Assembly: GCA_022564085.1 (NCBI GenBank)
Contig: JADFMC010000148.1
Span: 1-5,573 of the forward strand
Direction: 5' to 3'
From: Fidelibacterota bacterium
GTDB taxonomy: Bacteria > Fidelibacterota > Marinisomatia > SCGC-AAA003-L08 > TS1B11
DNA: 5,573 nucleotides
A model generated the notes under the pieces. That model made no database searches. It was not told the origin of the DNA and was given only the letters and a program-made list of their open reading frames with translations. Positions 1-5,376 of the stretch are shown here, in pieces. The stretch's first letter is position 1. The number at the start of each line of letters is the position of its first letter. Position numbers and translations under genes: made by a program.

Positions 1-361
1 CAGTTGCGCAGGGATAGGGGGACAGTGGTCGTGCTGTGGGGCATAATGAGGTGTTTCCTATTACCGAGGGTTTATGACCGGCGGACTTTCAATGTTAACG
101 ACGGCAATTTAGGCAGGCGACCGTAATAGAGCCAGCTAAGAGCGGATTGTTCCTGCGCCATCCTTGTTGACCGGCCTGTCCTGGCTGTTTAAAACCGGGC
201 TCAGCGATTATATTTTCTTCATCTCCGGGTAAAAATCGCTGAAATCCTGTTCACTAAGTTGTAGATTCAGCTTTGGCGCGCCTACACAGGTTAAACTGGC
301 GAAAGTCAGAGACGCGTAAGCCTGATAATGGATAGAAATAGCCGAACGCAAGAGCCGCCAG
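1..361. other. Non-coding 5' region and leader upstream of amrS
   Basis: No gene can be supported here. One plus-strand frame is open from the window edge to a TAA at 124-126 (41 codons), so it could be the tail of an upstream gene, but its arginine-rich peptide matches no family I recognise. On the minus strand an ATG at 44-42, preceded by an AGGAAA-like sequence, opens a frame that runs off the left edge after 14 codons; it could equally be the start of a divergent gene. A possible sigma-70-type promoter reading rightward is TTGACC at 167-172, a 17-nt spacer, then TAAAAC at 190-195. It is only a partial consensus match. If used, it would give amrS a leader of about 160 nt that contains the inverted repeat at 201-242. 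Base composition looks less GC-rich than in the genes to the right. Confidence 0.4.
201..242. repeat. 9-bp perfect inverted repeat in the amrS leader
   Basis: TCAGCGATT at 201-209 is exactly complementary to AATCGCTGA at 234-242, with 24 nt between the arms. In RNA this would be a stem with a large A/T-rich loop. It is not followed by a T-run on either strand, so it is not a canonical intrinsic terminator. It may be an operator-like site, a leader hairpin or a chance repeat. Its place about 120 nt before the amrS start, downstream of a possible promoter, is the only hint of function. Confidence 0.4.
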
Positions 362-1441
362 ATGACGGCCAGGGCTGAGGCCGCACCCGCCTCGCCGCTG
401 CAGCGCACCCTGGACGGGTACGCCCGGCCGCGGGGGGAGTTAGTGCTGGCGGAGAAGGACGGCGCTCTGCGCTGCCTGGCGTGCGCCCACCGGTGCCTGA
501 TAAAGAGTGGGCGGCGGGGCATCTGCCGGGTGCGGCTCAACCGCGACGGGGAGCTGTTAGTACCCTACGGCTATGTGGCCGGCCTGCAAAACGATCCCAT
601 CGAGAAAAAGCCTTTTTACCATTTCCTGCCGGGAGCCACTGCTCTTACCTTCGGTATGCTGGGGTGCTCACTGCACTGCAGCTATTGCCAGAACTGGCTC
701 ACTTCCCAGGCGCTACGGGACCAGGCCGCTGGGACGCTGCCCGAAGAGGTGACACCTGCCCAAGTGGCCCAGCTGGCCCTTGACAGTCACGCCCGGGTGG
801 TGGTGAGCTCGTATAACGAGCCGTTGATCTCAGCCGAATGGGCCTCGGCGGTGTTTAAGGCGGCGCGAGAAGTGGGCTTGAAAACTGCCCTGGTGTCCAA
901 CGGCTACGCCACGGCGGAAGTACTGGAGTACCTGCGGCCGGTTACCGATGCCATCAAGGTGGACCTCAAGTCCATGGCGGACCGCACCTACCGCGCCCTG
1001 GGCGGGGTGCTGCAACCAGTGCTGGACAGTATCCGGCTGGTTAGGCAGCTGGGCTACTGGCTGGAGATCGTCACCCTGGTGGTGCCCGGGCTGAACGACA
1101 GCGACGACGAGCTGCGTGAGCTGGCAACCTTTATCGCCGACGTCTCGCCGGACATCCCCTGGCACGTAACCGCCTTTCACCCGGACTACCGGATGACCGA
1201 CAGATCGGCTACTCCCGTGAGAACCGTCCTTAAGGCCCGGAAGATCGGTCTCATGGCCGGCCTGAAATTCATCTACGCCGGTAACCTGCCGGACTTGGCC
1301 CCCGAAATGGAGAACACTCACTGCCCCGCCTGCAATGTCCCCTTGATCCGCCGGGCGGGCTACTATATCTTGGATGATCGCTTGGCGGGTGGGGGCGCTT
1401 GCCCGCGGTGTGAAACCTTGATACCGGGGGTGTGGGCCTGA
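362..1441 (+). CDS. amrS: AmmeMemoRadiSam system radical SAM enzyme (AmrS family, PflA-like)
   Basis: This is a 359-residue radical SAM protein resembling pyruvate formate-lyase activating enzymes, of the family usually found with AMMECR1 and Memo homologues. The 4Fe-4S/SAM motif is CSLHCSYC (C102, C106, C109, the CxxxCxxC form), preceded by a long N-terminal region typical of AmrS with Cys 38, 41, 45 and 55. A YNEP segment lies at 151-154 and an SNGY segment at 179-182. The C-terminus carries two CxxC pairs (C321/C324 and C347/C350) and ends in IPGVW, as expected for a complete family member; these pairs could bind a metal. The ATG at 362 is the first start after an in-frame stop at 326-328; no strong ribosome binding site is visible. 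The protein should be cytosolic. Its reaction is unproven in this family, and no AMMECR1 or Memo gene is in the window. Family assignment is strong; the biological role is not known. Confidence 0.93.
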   Translation: MTARAEAAPASPLQRTLDGYARPRGELVLAEKDGALRCLACAHRCLIKSGRRGICRVRLNRDGELLVPYGYVAGLQNDPIEKKPFYHFLPGATALTFGMLGCSLHCSYCQNWLTSQALRDQAAGTLPEEVTPAQVAQLALDSHARVVVSSYNEPLISAEWASAVFKAAREVGLKTALVSNGYATAEVLEYLRPVTDAIKVDLKSMADRTYRALGGVLQPVLDSIRLVRQLGYWLEIVTLVVPGLNDSDDELRELATFIADVSPDIPWHVTAFHPDYRMTDRSATPVRTVLKARKIGLMAGLKFIYAGNLPDLAPEMENTHCPACNVPLIRRAGYYILDDRLAGGGACPRCETLIPGVWA

Positions 1442-1528
1442 GGTTGATCGGGCCGTATATGGACATGCTTCTGATCCACACCTTAAATTTATAGCATGCA
1501 ACCAACCTGAAACGGAGTAATCACCATC

Positions 1529-1807
1529 ATGCCCTACCAGGAACCATACGAACAATTGCCGGAAGAGGTCCGCGCTCAACACCGGGCCTTGCAAAGCCTG
1601 GTCGAGGAAATCGAGGCCATAGACTGGTACAACCAGCGTGTCGCTACTACCAAGGATGAGGAACTAAAGGCCATCCTGGCTCACAACCGGGATGAGGAAA
1701 TGGAGCACGCCTCCATGCTGCTGGAATGGATCCGCCGCAACCTCCCTGGCTGGGACCAGCAGCTGCGCGAATACCTGTTCACCGACAAGTCCATCACCCA
1801 TCCCTGA
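1529..1807 (+). CDS. Encapsulated-ferritin-like protein (EncFtn family) without a targeting tail
   Basis: This 92-residue helical protein matches my recollection of Rhodospirillum rubrum EncFtn along nearly its whole length, with the hallmark blocks EEIEAIDWYNQR (26-37) and AILAHNRDEEMEHA (48-61). Offsetting by five residues, the ferroxidase ligands E32, E62 and H65 of R. rubrum map to E27, E57 and H60, and the entry-site residues E31, E34, W38 and Y39 map to E26, E29, W33 and Y34. The protein should therefore form the annular decamer made of dimers and oxidise Fe(II). EncFtn subunits cannot store iron alone and normally load into an encapsulin shell through a C-terminal peptide. Here the protein stops at YLFTDKSITHP, where the linker to that peptide would start, and the bases after the TGA encode no such peptide. 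No encapsulin follows. GGAG at 1514-1517 lies 11 nt before the ATG. An 87-nt gap separates it from amrS; no convincing Fur site was seen. Confidence 0.9.
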   Translation: MPYQEPYEQLPEEVRAQHRALQSLVEEIEAIDWYNQRVATTKDEELKAILAHNRDEEMEHASMLLEWIRRNLPGWDQQLREYLFTDKSITHP

Positions 1808-1850
1808 GGGTGTCTGACAGCGGAGTGAGACAGTCGCGGTCTATATGCGG

Positions 1851-1868
1851 TTCTCCCGCGCGGGAGAA
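1851..1868. repeat. Perfect 18-bp palindrome between the EncFtn gene and hicA
   Basis: TTCTCCCGCGCGGGAGAA is fully self-complementary with no spacer. It lies 43 nt after the EncFtn stop and 58 nt before the hicA start. The following bases (TATGAGGC) contain no T-run, so it is not a textbook intrinsic terminator. It could be a dimeric repressor site for the downstream toxin-antitoxin locus, as HicB proteins often autoregulate, or a hairpin protecting the 3' end of the EncFtn mRNA. A -10-like TATAAC follows at 1897-1902 with no good -35 element. Function is inferred only from symmetry and position. Confidence 0.55.
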
Positions 1869-1926
1869 TATGAGGCAAAGTCCACCAGCCGTTAATTATA
1901 ACAGGAAACCAGCTTACCTTATTTAG

Positions 1927-2118
1927 GTGGAAGTTAGGAAAGTCATCCGGCTAATTGAGTAAGTCGGCTGGTATTCAGTAAGAACTCGTGGGAGTCTTAG
2001 GCAATATAAGCATCCCGAAAAAAAGGGCCTGGTCGCAATACCAGGCAAACCCAAAAATTTTCGGGCACCGGGCACATTTAGCAGTATTCTTGAACAAGCG
2101 GGGTTAAAAAACGGATGA
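1927..2118 (+). pseudogene. hicA: hicA mRNA-interferase toxin, inactivated (nonsense codon plus lost catalytic His)
   Basis: Read straight through, this frame gives a near-complete small HicA: VEVRKVIRLIE, then a TAA stop, then VGWYSVRTRGSLRQYKHP and a C-terminal part with IPGKPKN, APGTFSSIL and EQAGLK. That is the typical order and length (about 63 residues) of HicA, a dsRBD-fold ribonuclease that cleaves mRNA. Two lesions are visible. Codon 12 (1960-1962) is TAA where the family usually has Glu or another acidic residue, and codon 24 (1996-1998) is CTT, placing Leu where GSH carries the catalytic His. No likely in-frame restart follows the stop. The GTG at 1927 directly follows an in-frame TAG, so the start may also be degraded. 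The terminal TGA overlaps the hicB ATG as ATGA, the usual coupled arrangement. GC is about 46% by hand count, lower than in the neighbouring genes. The gene is very probably non-functional. Confidence 0.88.
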
Positions 2119-2309
2119 ACTATCTGATCGTAGTTGAAAAGACCAGCACCGGCCATTCGGCCTACTCTCCGGATTTGCCGGGCTGTGTCGCAACAGGAAT
2201 GACACGCCAGGAAGTTGAGAAGAACATGCGTGAGGCCATCGAATTTCACCTTGACGGTCTACGAGCAGAAGGAGATGTGATTCCTCAGCCGCACAGTTAC
2301 GCCACTTAG
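2115..2309 (+). CDS. hicB: HicB-family antitoxin, apparently short at the C-terminus
   Basis: The 64-residue product is a small HicB antitoxin: MNYLIVVEKTSTG, SAYSPDLPGC (residues 15-24), TRQEVEKNMREAIEFHLDGL (30-49) and a Pro-containing tail. This is the partial RNase-H-like fold that binds and masks the HicA active site. The gene overlaps the hicA remnant by 4 nt (ATGA). With hicA stopped after 11 codons, ribosomes can no longer reach hicB by coupling through hicA, so expression would depend on its own weak site (GGGG at 2100-2103, 11 nt from the ATG). Related proteins as I recall them end in a few more residues of the type SYAxYVEVPA. Here SYAT is followed by TAG (2307-2309) and then by in-frame codons for T-E-V-P, so the TAG probably replaced a Tyr codon. 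The core domain is intact, and the protein may still bind a related HicA elsewhere or persist as a relic. Confidence 0.85.
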   Translation: MNYLIVVEKTSTGHSAYSPDLPGCVATGMTRQEVEKNMREAIEFHLDGLRAEGDVIPQPHSYAT

Positions 2310-2470
2310 ACTGAAGTGCCAGTCCGAAATCATTCTCTGCCGCCTCACTTGCCCAGAGAGGGACATTAGATTCTCACTACAACTACGAGGCAACCGCCCC
2401 TATCCAGCTCCGTTTCCCAAGTATTCAGCCATCAGCTGGTCAGCCACGGACAACAGACACCTGATTACGG

Positions 2471-2512
2471 ATCATCCCATTCCTCATTCATCAATCAACA
2501 TTCATCATTCCC
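2471..2512 (+). other. G-free 42-nt leader with CATTCATCA repeats before the esterase
   Basis: No G occurs on the plus strand from 2471 to 2512. The stretch contains CATTCATCA twice (2485-2493 and 2499-2507, 14 nt apart), flanked by CATTCC at 2478-2483 and 2506-2511. It ends exactly at the ribosome binding site GAGG (2513-2516), five bases before the esterase ATG. As RNA it would be almost free of structure, which may keep the start site open. The rest of the 2310-2521 spacer shows only a TCAGCCA direct repeat (2425-2431 and 2440-2446) and no convincing promoter. Confidence 0.45.
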
Positions 2513-2521
2513 GAGGCCCCC

Positions 2522-3538
2522 ATGTACAACCGCACCCTCAGCGGCTCAGTCCGCATGTTGGAGCATGACAGCACCGCCCTCAAGGGCAACCCCCTGGGTG
2601 ACCCCCATATCCGCCGCTTCCCGGTTTACCTGCCGCCGGGCTACGACGAATCGGGCGAGCATTACCCGGTAATCTACGCCCTGGCGGGGTTCACCGGCAG
2701 CGGCCTGAACATGCCCAACTTCTCTGTGTGGGACGAAAGCCTGCCCGAACAGATCGACGGCCTGGTTGTCAGCGGCAGCTGCCCGCCCGTGATCGTGGTG
2801 ATGCCCGACTGCTTCACGAAACTGGGAGGCAGCCAGTACCTGGATTCGCCGCTTACGGGGGCTTACCAGACCTACCTCACCAGCGAGCTGCTGCCCTTCA
2901 TTGATGCCACCTTGCGCACCATCCCGGATGCCTCGGCCCGGGGCGTGATCGGTAAGTCCAGTGGCGGCTTCGGCGCCCTGACCCTGGGTATGCGCCACCC
3001 GCACCTGTTCGCGGCGCTGGCCTGCCACAGCGGTGATATGTACTTCGAGTACTGCTACCTGCGCGATTTCCCCAAGGCGGTGGACGCCCTCAACCAGGCC
3101 GGTGGAGTGGAGCCATTCCTGGCCCAATTCGCCGAGGCTACGGCCAAGGGCCCCCTGATTCCCACCCTGAACATCATCGCCATGGCCGCCGCCTATGCCC
3201 GGGAGAACGCCACCACCATCGAGATGCCCTTTACCCTGCCGACCGGGGAGCTGCAACCCGAGGTCTGGGCGCGCTGGCTACAGTTCGATCCGGTGCGGCT
3301 GGTCGCCAGTCACGCCGAGGCTTTGAAGGGGCTGAAACTGCTCTACATCGATGTGGGTGAGCGGGACGAATACGCCCTGCATCACGGGGCGCGCATCCTG
3401 GCACGGCGGCTGGAAAAATTGGGTGTGCCTTTTACCTTTGAGGAACACCCCGGCGGCCATTTCGGGATTAATCACCGGTATAAGGTGAGCTTGAAAGCGG
3501 TGGCGACTGCCCTGTCAGGATCGGACACCGGCCGCTAG
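2522..3538 (+). CDS. Putative serine esterase, PF00756 family (enterochelin esterase/esterase D-like)
   Basis: This 338-residue alpha/beta hydrolase is predicted to cleave carboxylic esters. Its N-terminal half shows the family's FPVYLPPGY (33-41) and YPVIYALAGF (48-57) strands. The nucleophile elbow is GKSSGG (144-149), which puts the catalytic Ser at 146. The likely acid is D282 in IDVGERDEY, and the likely His is H313 in HPGGHFG. Between them an insert of roughly 90 residues (about 170-260: HSGDMYFEYCY, then a helical part and a TGELQPEVWARWL segment) probably forms a lid that sets specificity. No signal peptide is seen, so it should be cytosolic. GAGG five bases upstream supports the ATG. 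The gene ends 3 nt before the kinase ATG, so the two are almost certainly one transcript with coupled translation. The substrate is unknown; S-formylglutathione hydrolase or a true siderophore esterase are possible alternatives but nothing here favours either. Confidence 0.88.
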   Translation: MYNRTLSGSVRMLEHDSTALKGNPLGDPHIRRFPVYLPPGYDESGEHYPVIYALAGFTGSGLNMPNFSVWDESLPEQIDGLVVSGSCPPVIVVMPDCFTKLGGSQYLDSPLTGAYQTYLTSELLPFIDATLRTIPDASARGVIGKSSGGFGALTLGMRHPHLFAALACHSGDMYFEYCYLRDFPKAVDALNQAGGVEPFLAQFAEATAKGPLIPTLNIIAMAAAYARENATTIEMPFTLPTGELQPEVWARWLQFDPVRLVASHAEALKGLKLLYIDVGERDEYALHHGARILARRLEKLGVPFTFEEHPGGHFGINHRYKVSLKAVATALSGSDTGR

Positions 3539-3541
3539 GCC

Positions 3542-5008
3542 ATGCCGACACACCCAGCCCTGTTGATCCTGGACGCCGGCACTTCCGCCGTACGGGCGGT
3601 GGCCTTTGACCGTGCCGGACGGATCGCTAGCTTCCACACCCGGAGCGTTGTGACCACGCGCCCGAAGCCCGGTCATGCCGAGATAGACCCGCCGGCGCTG
3701 TTGCGGGCGGTGGACCAGGTGCTGGAGCGGACCCTGGCGGACCTGGAGCGCCATGGTCTACGGCCCCGGGCCATGGGACTGGCGGTGCAGCGCTCCAGCT
3801 TCTTAGCGTACGATCCCCGGCGAAAAGCCGCCCTGACCCCGGTGCTAACCTGGCAAGACACCCGGGCTGAGGAGGTCATGGGGCGCTATCGGGACCAGGT
3901 TGCCGTCATAACCGGGAAGACCGGCCTGCCACCGGCGCCCTACTACGGCGGCCCCAAGCTGGCCTGGCTGCTGGCTCATCGGCCGCAGTTGCGCAGTGCC
4001 TTCGCGGCTGGGAAGGCCCGCTTTGTACCGTTGCAGTCGCTGATTATTCACCATCTCACCGGTCACCTGTTCATTGATGAGACTATAGCGGGGCGCACCC
4101 TGCTATACGATATAAAATTGCGGCGTTGGGACTCGCAGCTACTGGAGTTGTTCGGCCTGCCCGGATCGTTATCCCGGTGCCTACCGGATTTGGTCCCCTC
4201 ACGACACAAGTTCGGCCGGGTCAACTGGCGTGGCCGGCGGTGGCCATTGCTGGTGTGTATGGGCGACCAGCAGGCGGCCATGACCGGGCTGGGGGCCGAT
4301 TCACCGGGGACGATGGCCCTCAATTACGGTACCTCCGGCTCCGTGGCCGTGCCCACCGGTGACCACCCTGTCCAGGCGCCTGGGCTGTTGGCCAACCCGG
4401 CCTTCACCACAGCGCATAAGGCGGAATACCTGCTTGAAGGAACGATCAACGCCGTGGGCGCCCTGTTCCGGTGGTTCGAGGAAGACTTGCAGTCACCGGG
4501 ACTGGCTCGCAACTGGCCGGCACAATTGGCTCAGTCAAGCGACCTGGTGCTGGTGCCGGGACTAAACGGCCTGGCGGCGCCCTACTGGCGAGCGGACCTG
4601 GACACCACTTTTCTGCCCTCTAGACGCGGTTACAGCGTTGGGCAGCAGTTGCGGGCGGGAATGGAATCCATTGCCCACCTGGTGGCGGATATCGTGGCGG
4701 CGCTGCCCGAAAATGTACGTCCATCCGCGAGCGCCACCATCCACTGCGGCGGCGGTATGGCCCGGCCGGCCCTGCTACAGTTCCAGGCGGACATGCTCGG
4801 TCGGACGCTGGTGCTGCACCGCCGGCGGGAAGCCACGGCCCGGGGCGTGGCCCTCAGGTTGGCCCAGGCGCTGGGGTGGGACGATTTCGGTTTGATTGCA
4901 GCGGCAGGGGAGAGACGCTATCAGCCTGATATGTCAGGTAAGGCCCGGAATGAACATCGGGACCGCTGGCGGCAGGCGGTTAAGAAGGTATTGGGGAGCC
5001 GTTCCTAG
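3542..5008 (+). CDS. FGGY-family carbohydrate/polyol kinase, glycerol-kinase-like
   Basis: This 488-residue ATP-dependent kinase has both FGGY domains. The first phosphate-binding loop is DAGTS (11-15). A substrate-region block reads AVQRSS (81-86), followed by WQDTRA (104-109) and YYGGPKLAWLL (134-144). The likely catalytic base is D242 in MGDQQAAMTG; a second phosphate loop NYGTSGS lies at 261-267; the LEGTINAVGALFRW and GLAAPYW segments follow; the adenosine motif is GGGMARP (403-409). The GDQQ block and the LQFQADMLGR segment (411-421) point to glycerol kinase rather than xylulokinase. However, the glycerol-contacting Glu of the GlpK QRET motif is Ser here (QRSS), so the substrate may be another polyol or sugar. 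The length is slightly short of the ~500 residues of GlpK. The ATG lies 3 nt after the esterase stop and has no strong ribosome binding site of its own, which fits translational coupling. An intrinsic terminator follows at 5114-5161. Confidence 0.9.
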   Translation: MPTHPALLILDAGTSAVRAVAFDRAGRIASFHTRSVVTTRPKPGHAEIDPPALLRAVDQVLERTLADLERHGLRPRAMGLAVQRSSFLAYDPRRKAALTPVLTWQDTRAEEVMGRYRDQVAVITGKTGLPPAPYYGGPKLAWLLAHRPQLRSAFAAGKARFVPLQSLIIHHLTGHLFIDETIAGRTLLYDIKLRRWDSQLLELFGLPGSLSRCLPDLVPSRHKFGRVNWRGRRWPLLVCMGDQQAAMTGLGADSPGTMALNYGTSGSVAVPTGDHPVQAPGLLANPAFTTAHKAEYLLEGTINAVGALFRWFEEDLQSPGLARNWPAQLAQSSDLVLVPGLNGLAAPYWRADLDTTFLPSRRGYSVGQQLRAGMESIAHLVADIVAALPENVRPSASATIHCGGGMARPALLQFQADMLGRTLVLHRRREATARGVALRLAQALGWDDFGLIAAAGERRYQPDMSGKARNEHRDRWRQAVKKVLGSRS

Positions 5009-5015
5009 TTTCGAG

Positions 5016-5032
5016 CCTTCGACAAGCTCAGG
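5016..5032. repeat. CCTTCGACAAGCTCAGG dispersed-repeat word
   Basis: This 17-mer is a word I associate with short dispersed intergenic repeats in many uncultured-bacterial genomes; that is recollection and not a search result. A degenerate relative, CCTTCGGCGGGGCTCAGG, lies at 5301-5318, sharing CCTTCG and GCTCAGG at its ends and a similar following segment (CCAAGG against GCAAGC). Both lie outside genes. Confidence 0.5.
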
Positions 5033-5113
5033 CCAAGGTTTCGAGTTCCGAGTTCCACCGGACTCACCGAGGCGGGTACGCTCAGGGTTGGCGTGGCTGA
5101 GAGTCTAACACAG

Positions 5114-5161
5114 GCGGCTGTCTCGGCGTAGCCTACGGCGAGCCTTAGCCGTCTTTTTTTT
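5114..5161 (+). terminator. Intrinsic terminator of the esterase-kinase operon
   Basis: An outer stem CGGCT (5115-5119) pairs with AGCCG (5147-5151). After a small internal loop, an inner stem CTCGGCGTA (5122-5130) pairs with TACGGCGAG (5134-5142) with one G-G mismatch (5126/5138) and a 3-nt loop. Eight T residues follow closely (5154-5161). This is the expected form of a Rho-independent terminator for rightward transcription, about 105 nt after the kinase stop. The reverse strand has no T-run in the matching place, so it is directional. Confidence 0.8.
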
Positions 5162-5237
5162 GATTAAGCGAATTCATTTATGGATTCGCATTCGGTTTCG
5201 CCTCCTGGCGCGAAGCGCTAAACCGCCTCGCTTAATC
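5162..5237. repeat. 76-bp imperfect fold-back with 10-bp terminal arms
   Basis: GATTAAGCGA (5162-5171) is exactly complementary to TCGCTTAATC (5228-5237). Inside, CGGTTT (5193-5198) pairs with AAACCG (5220-5225), and the centre can fold further through CGCC (5199-5202) with GGCG (5207-5210). The left inner arm has about 20 extra unpaired bases. It starts directly after the T-run of the terminator. The form resembles a small palindromic repeat unit (REP- or MITE-like), but no target duplication or second copy is visible here, so that identity is unproven. Confidence 0.5.
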
Positions 5238-5239
5238 GA

Positions 5240-5267
5240 ACCCCGCCCCGAAACTTCGGGGCGGGGT
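5240..5267. repeat. Perfect 13-bp GC-rich hairpin
   Basis: ACCCCGCCCCGAA (5240-5252) pairs without mismatch with TTCGGGGCGGGGT (5255-5267) around two central bases (AC); in practice the innermost A-T pair would open to give a 4- to 6-nt loop. It is by far the strongest stem in the window. Neither strand has a T-run after it, so it may act as a Rho-assisted or hairpin-only stop for converging transcripts, or as an mRNA-end stabiliser. It could also be part of a dispersed repeat. Confidence 0.65.
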
Positions 5268-5361
5268 AAGAACCTGGCGGGGTCCCATCCAATATCTAAC
5301 CCTTCGGCGGGGCTCAGGGCAAGCATCGGGTATCCAGTATTGAGTTTACTTCATCATCACC

Positions 5362-5376
5362 CCCGCCGTAGGCGGG
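5362..5376. repeat. Short hairpin near the 3' end of the minus-strand gene
   Basis: CCCGCC (5362-5367) pairs with GGCGGG (5371-5376) around a GTA loop. It lies 14 bases beyond the stop of the minus-strand gene, where a 3'-end hairpin would be expected, but in that direction it is followed by GGTGATGATG and not by T residues. It shares CGCCGTAGG with the inverse of the kinase terminator, suggesting these hairpins belong to one repeat family. Confidence 0.5.

Noticed and set aside
208..540. Minus-strand frame whose last ~25 residues (ending DFSDFYPEMKKI) look protein-like
   Set aside because: All possible starts I found lie inside amrS on the opposite strand, and the rest of the translation is Arg/Ser-rich shadow sequence. 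It might be a decayed gene end but cannot be supported.
1441..1528. Fur- or iron-box-like operator before the EncFtn gene
   Set aside because: The A/T-rich part (1483-1494) has no convincing palindromic Fur consensus; only a weak -10-like TATAGC is visible without a matching -35.
830..1594. Long minus-strand open frame (254 codons) opposite amrS
   Set aside because: It lies antisense to a clearly recognised radical SAM gene, matches no family, and has the composition expected of a GC-rich shadow frame.
1808..1828. Read-through of the EncFtn stop to supply a targeting tail
   Set aside because: The in-frame bases after TGA encode only Gly-Cys-Leu-Thr-Ala-Glu before another TGA. This is too short and lacks the usual LxxGSL-like targeting pattern.
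1960..1962. Programmed recoding of the hicA TAA codon
   Set aside because: No recoding signal is apparent, UAA is rarely recoded, and the separate loss of the catalytic His points to simple decay.
2478..2511. CATTC-type repeats as a CRISPR or tandem-repeat array
   Set aside because: Units are 6-9 bp with irregular short spacing; there are no CRISPR-length repeats or spacers and no cas genes.
2546..3256. Minus-strand open frame of 236 codons opposite the esterase
   Set aside because: It is antisense to a gene with a full catalytic triad; its Gly/Gln/His-rich translation is typical of a shadow frame.
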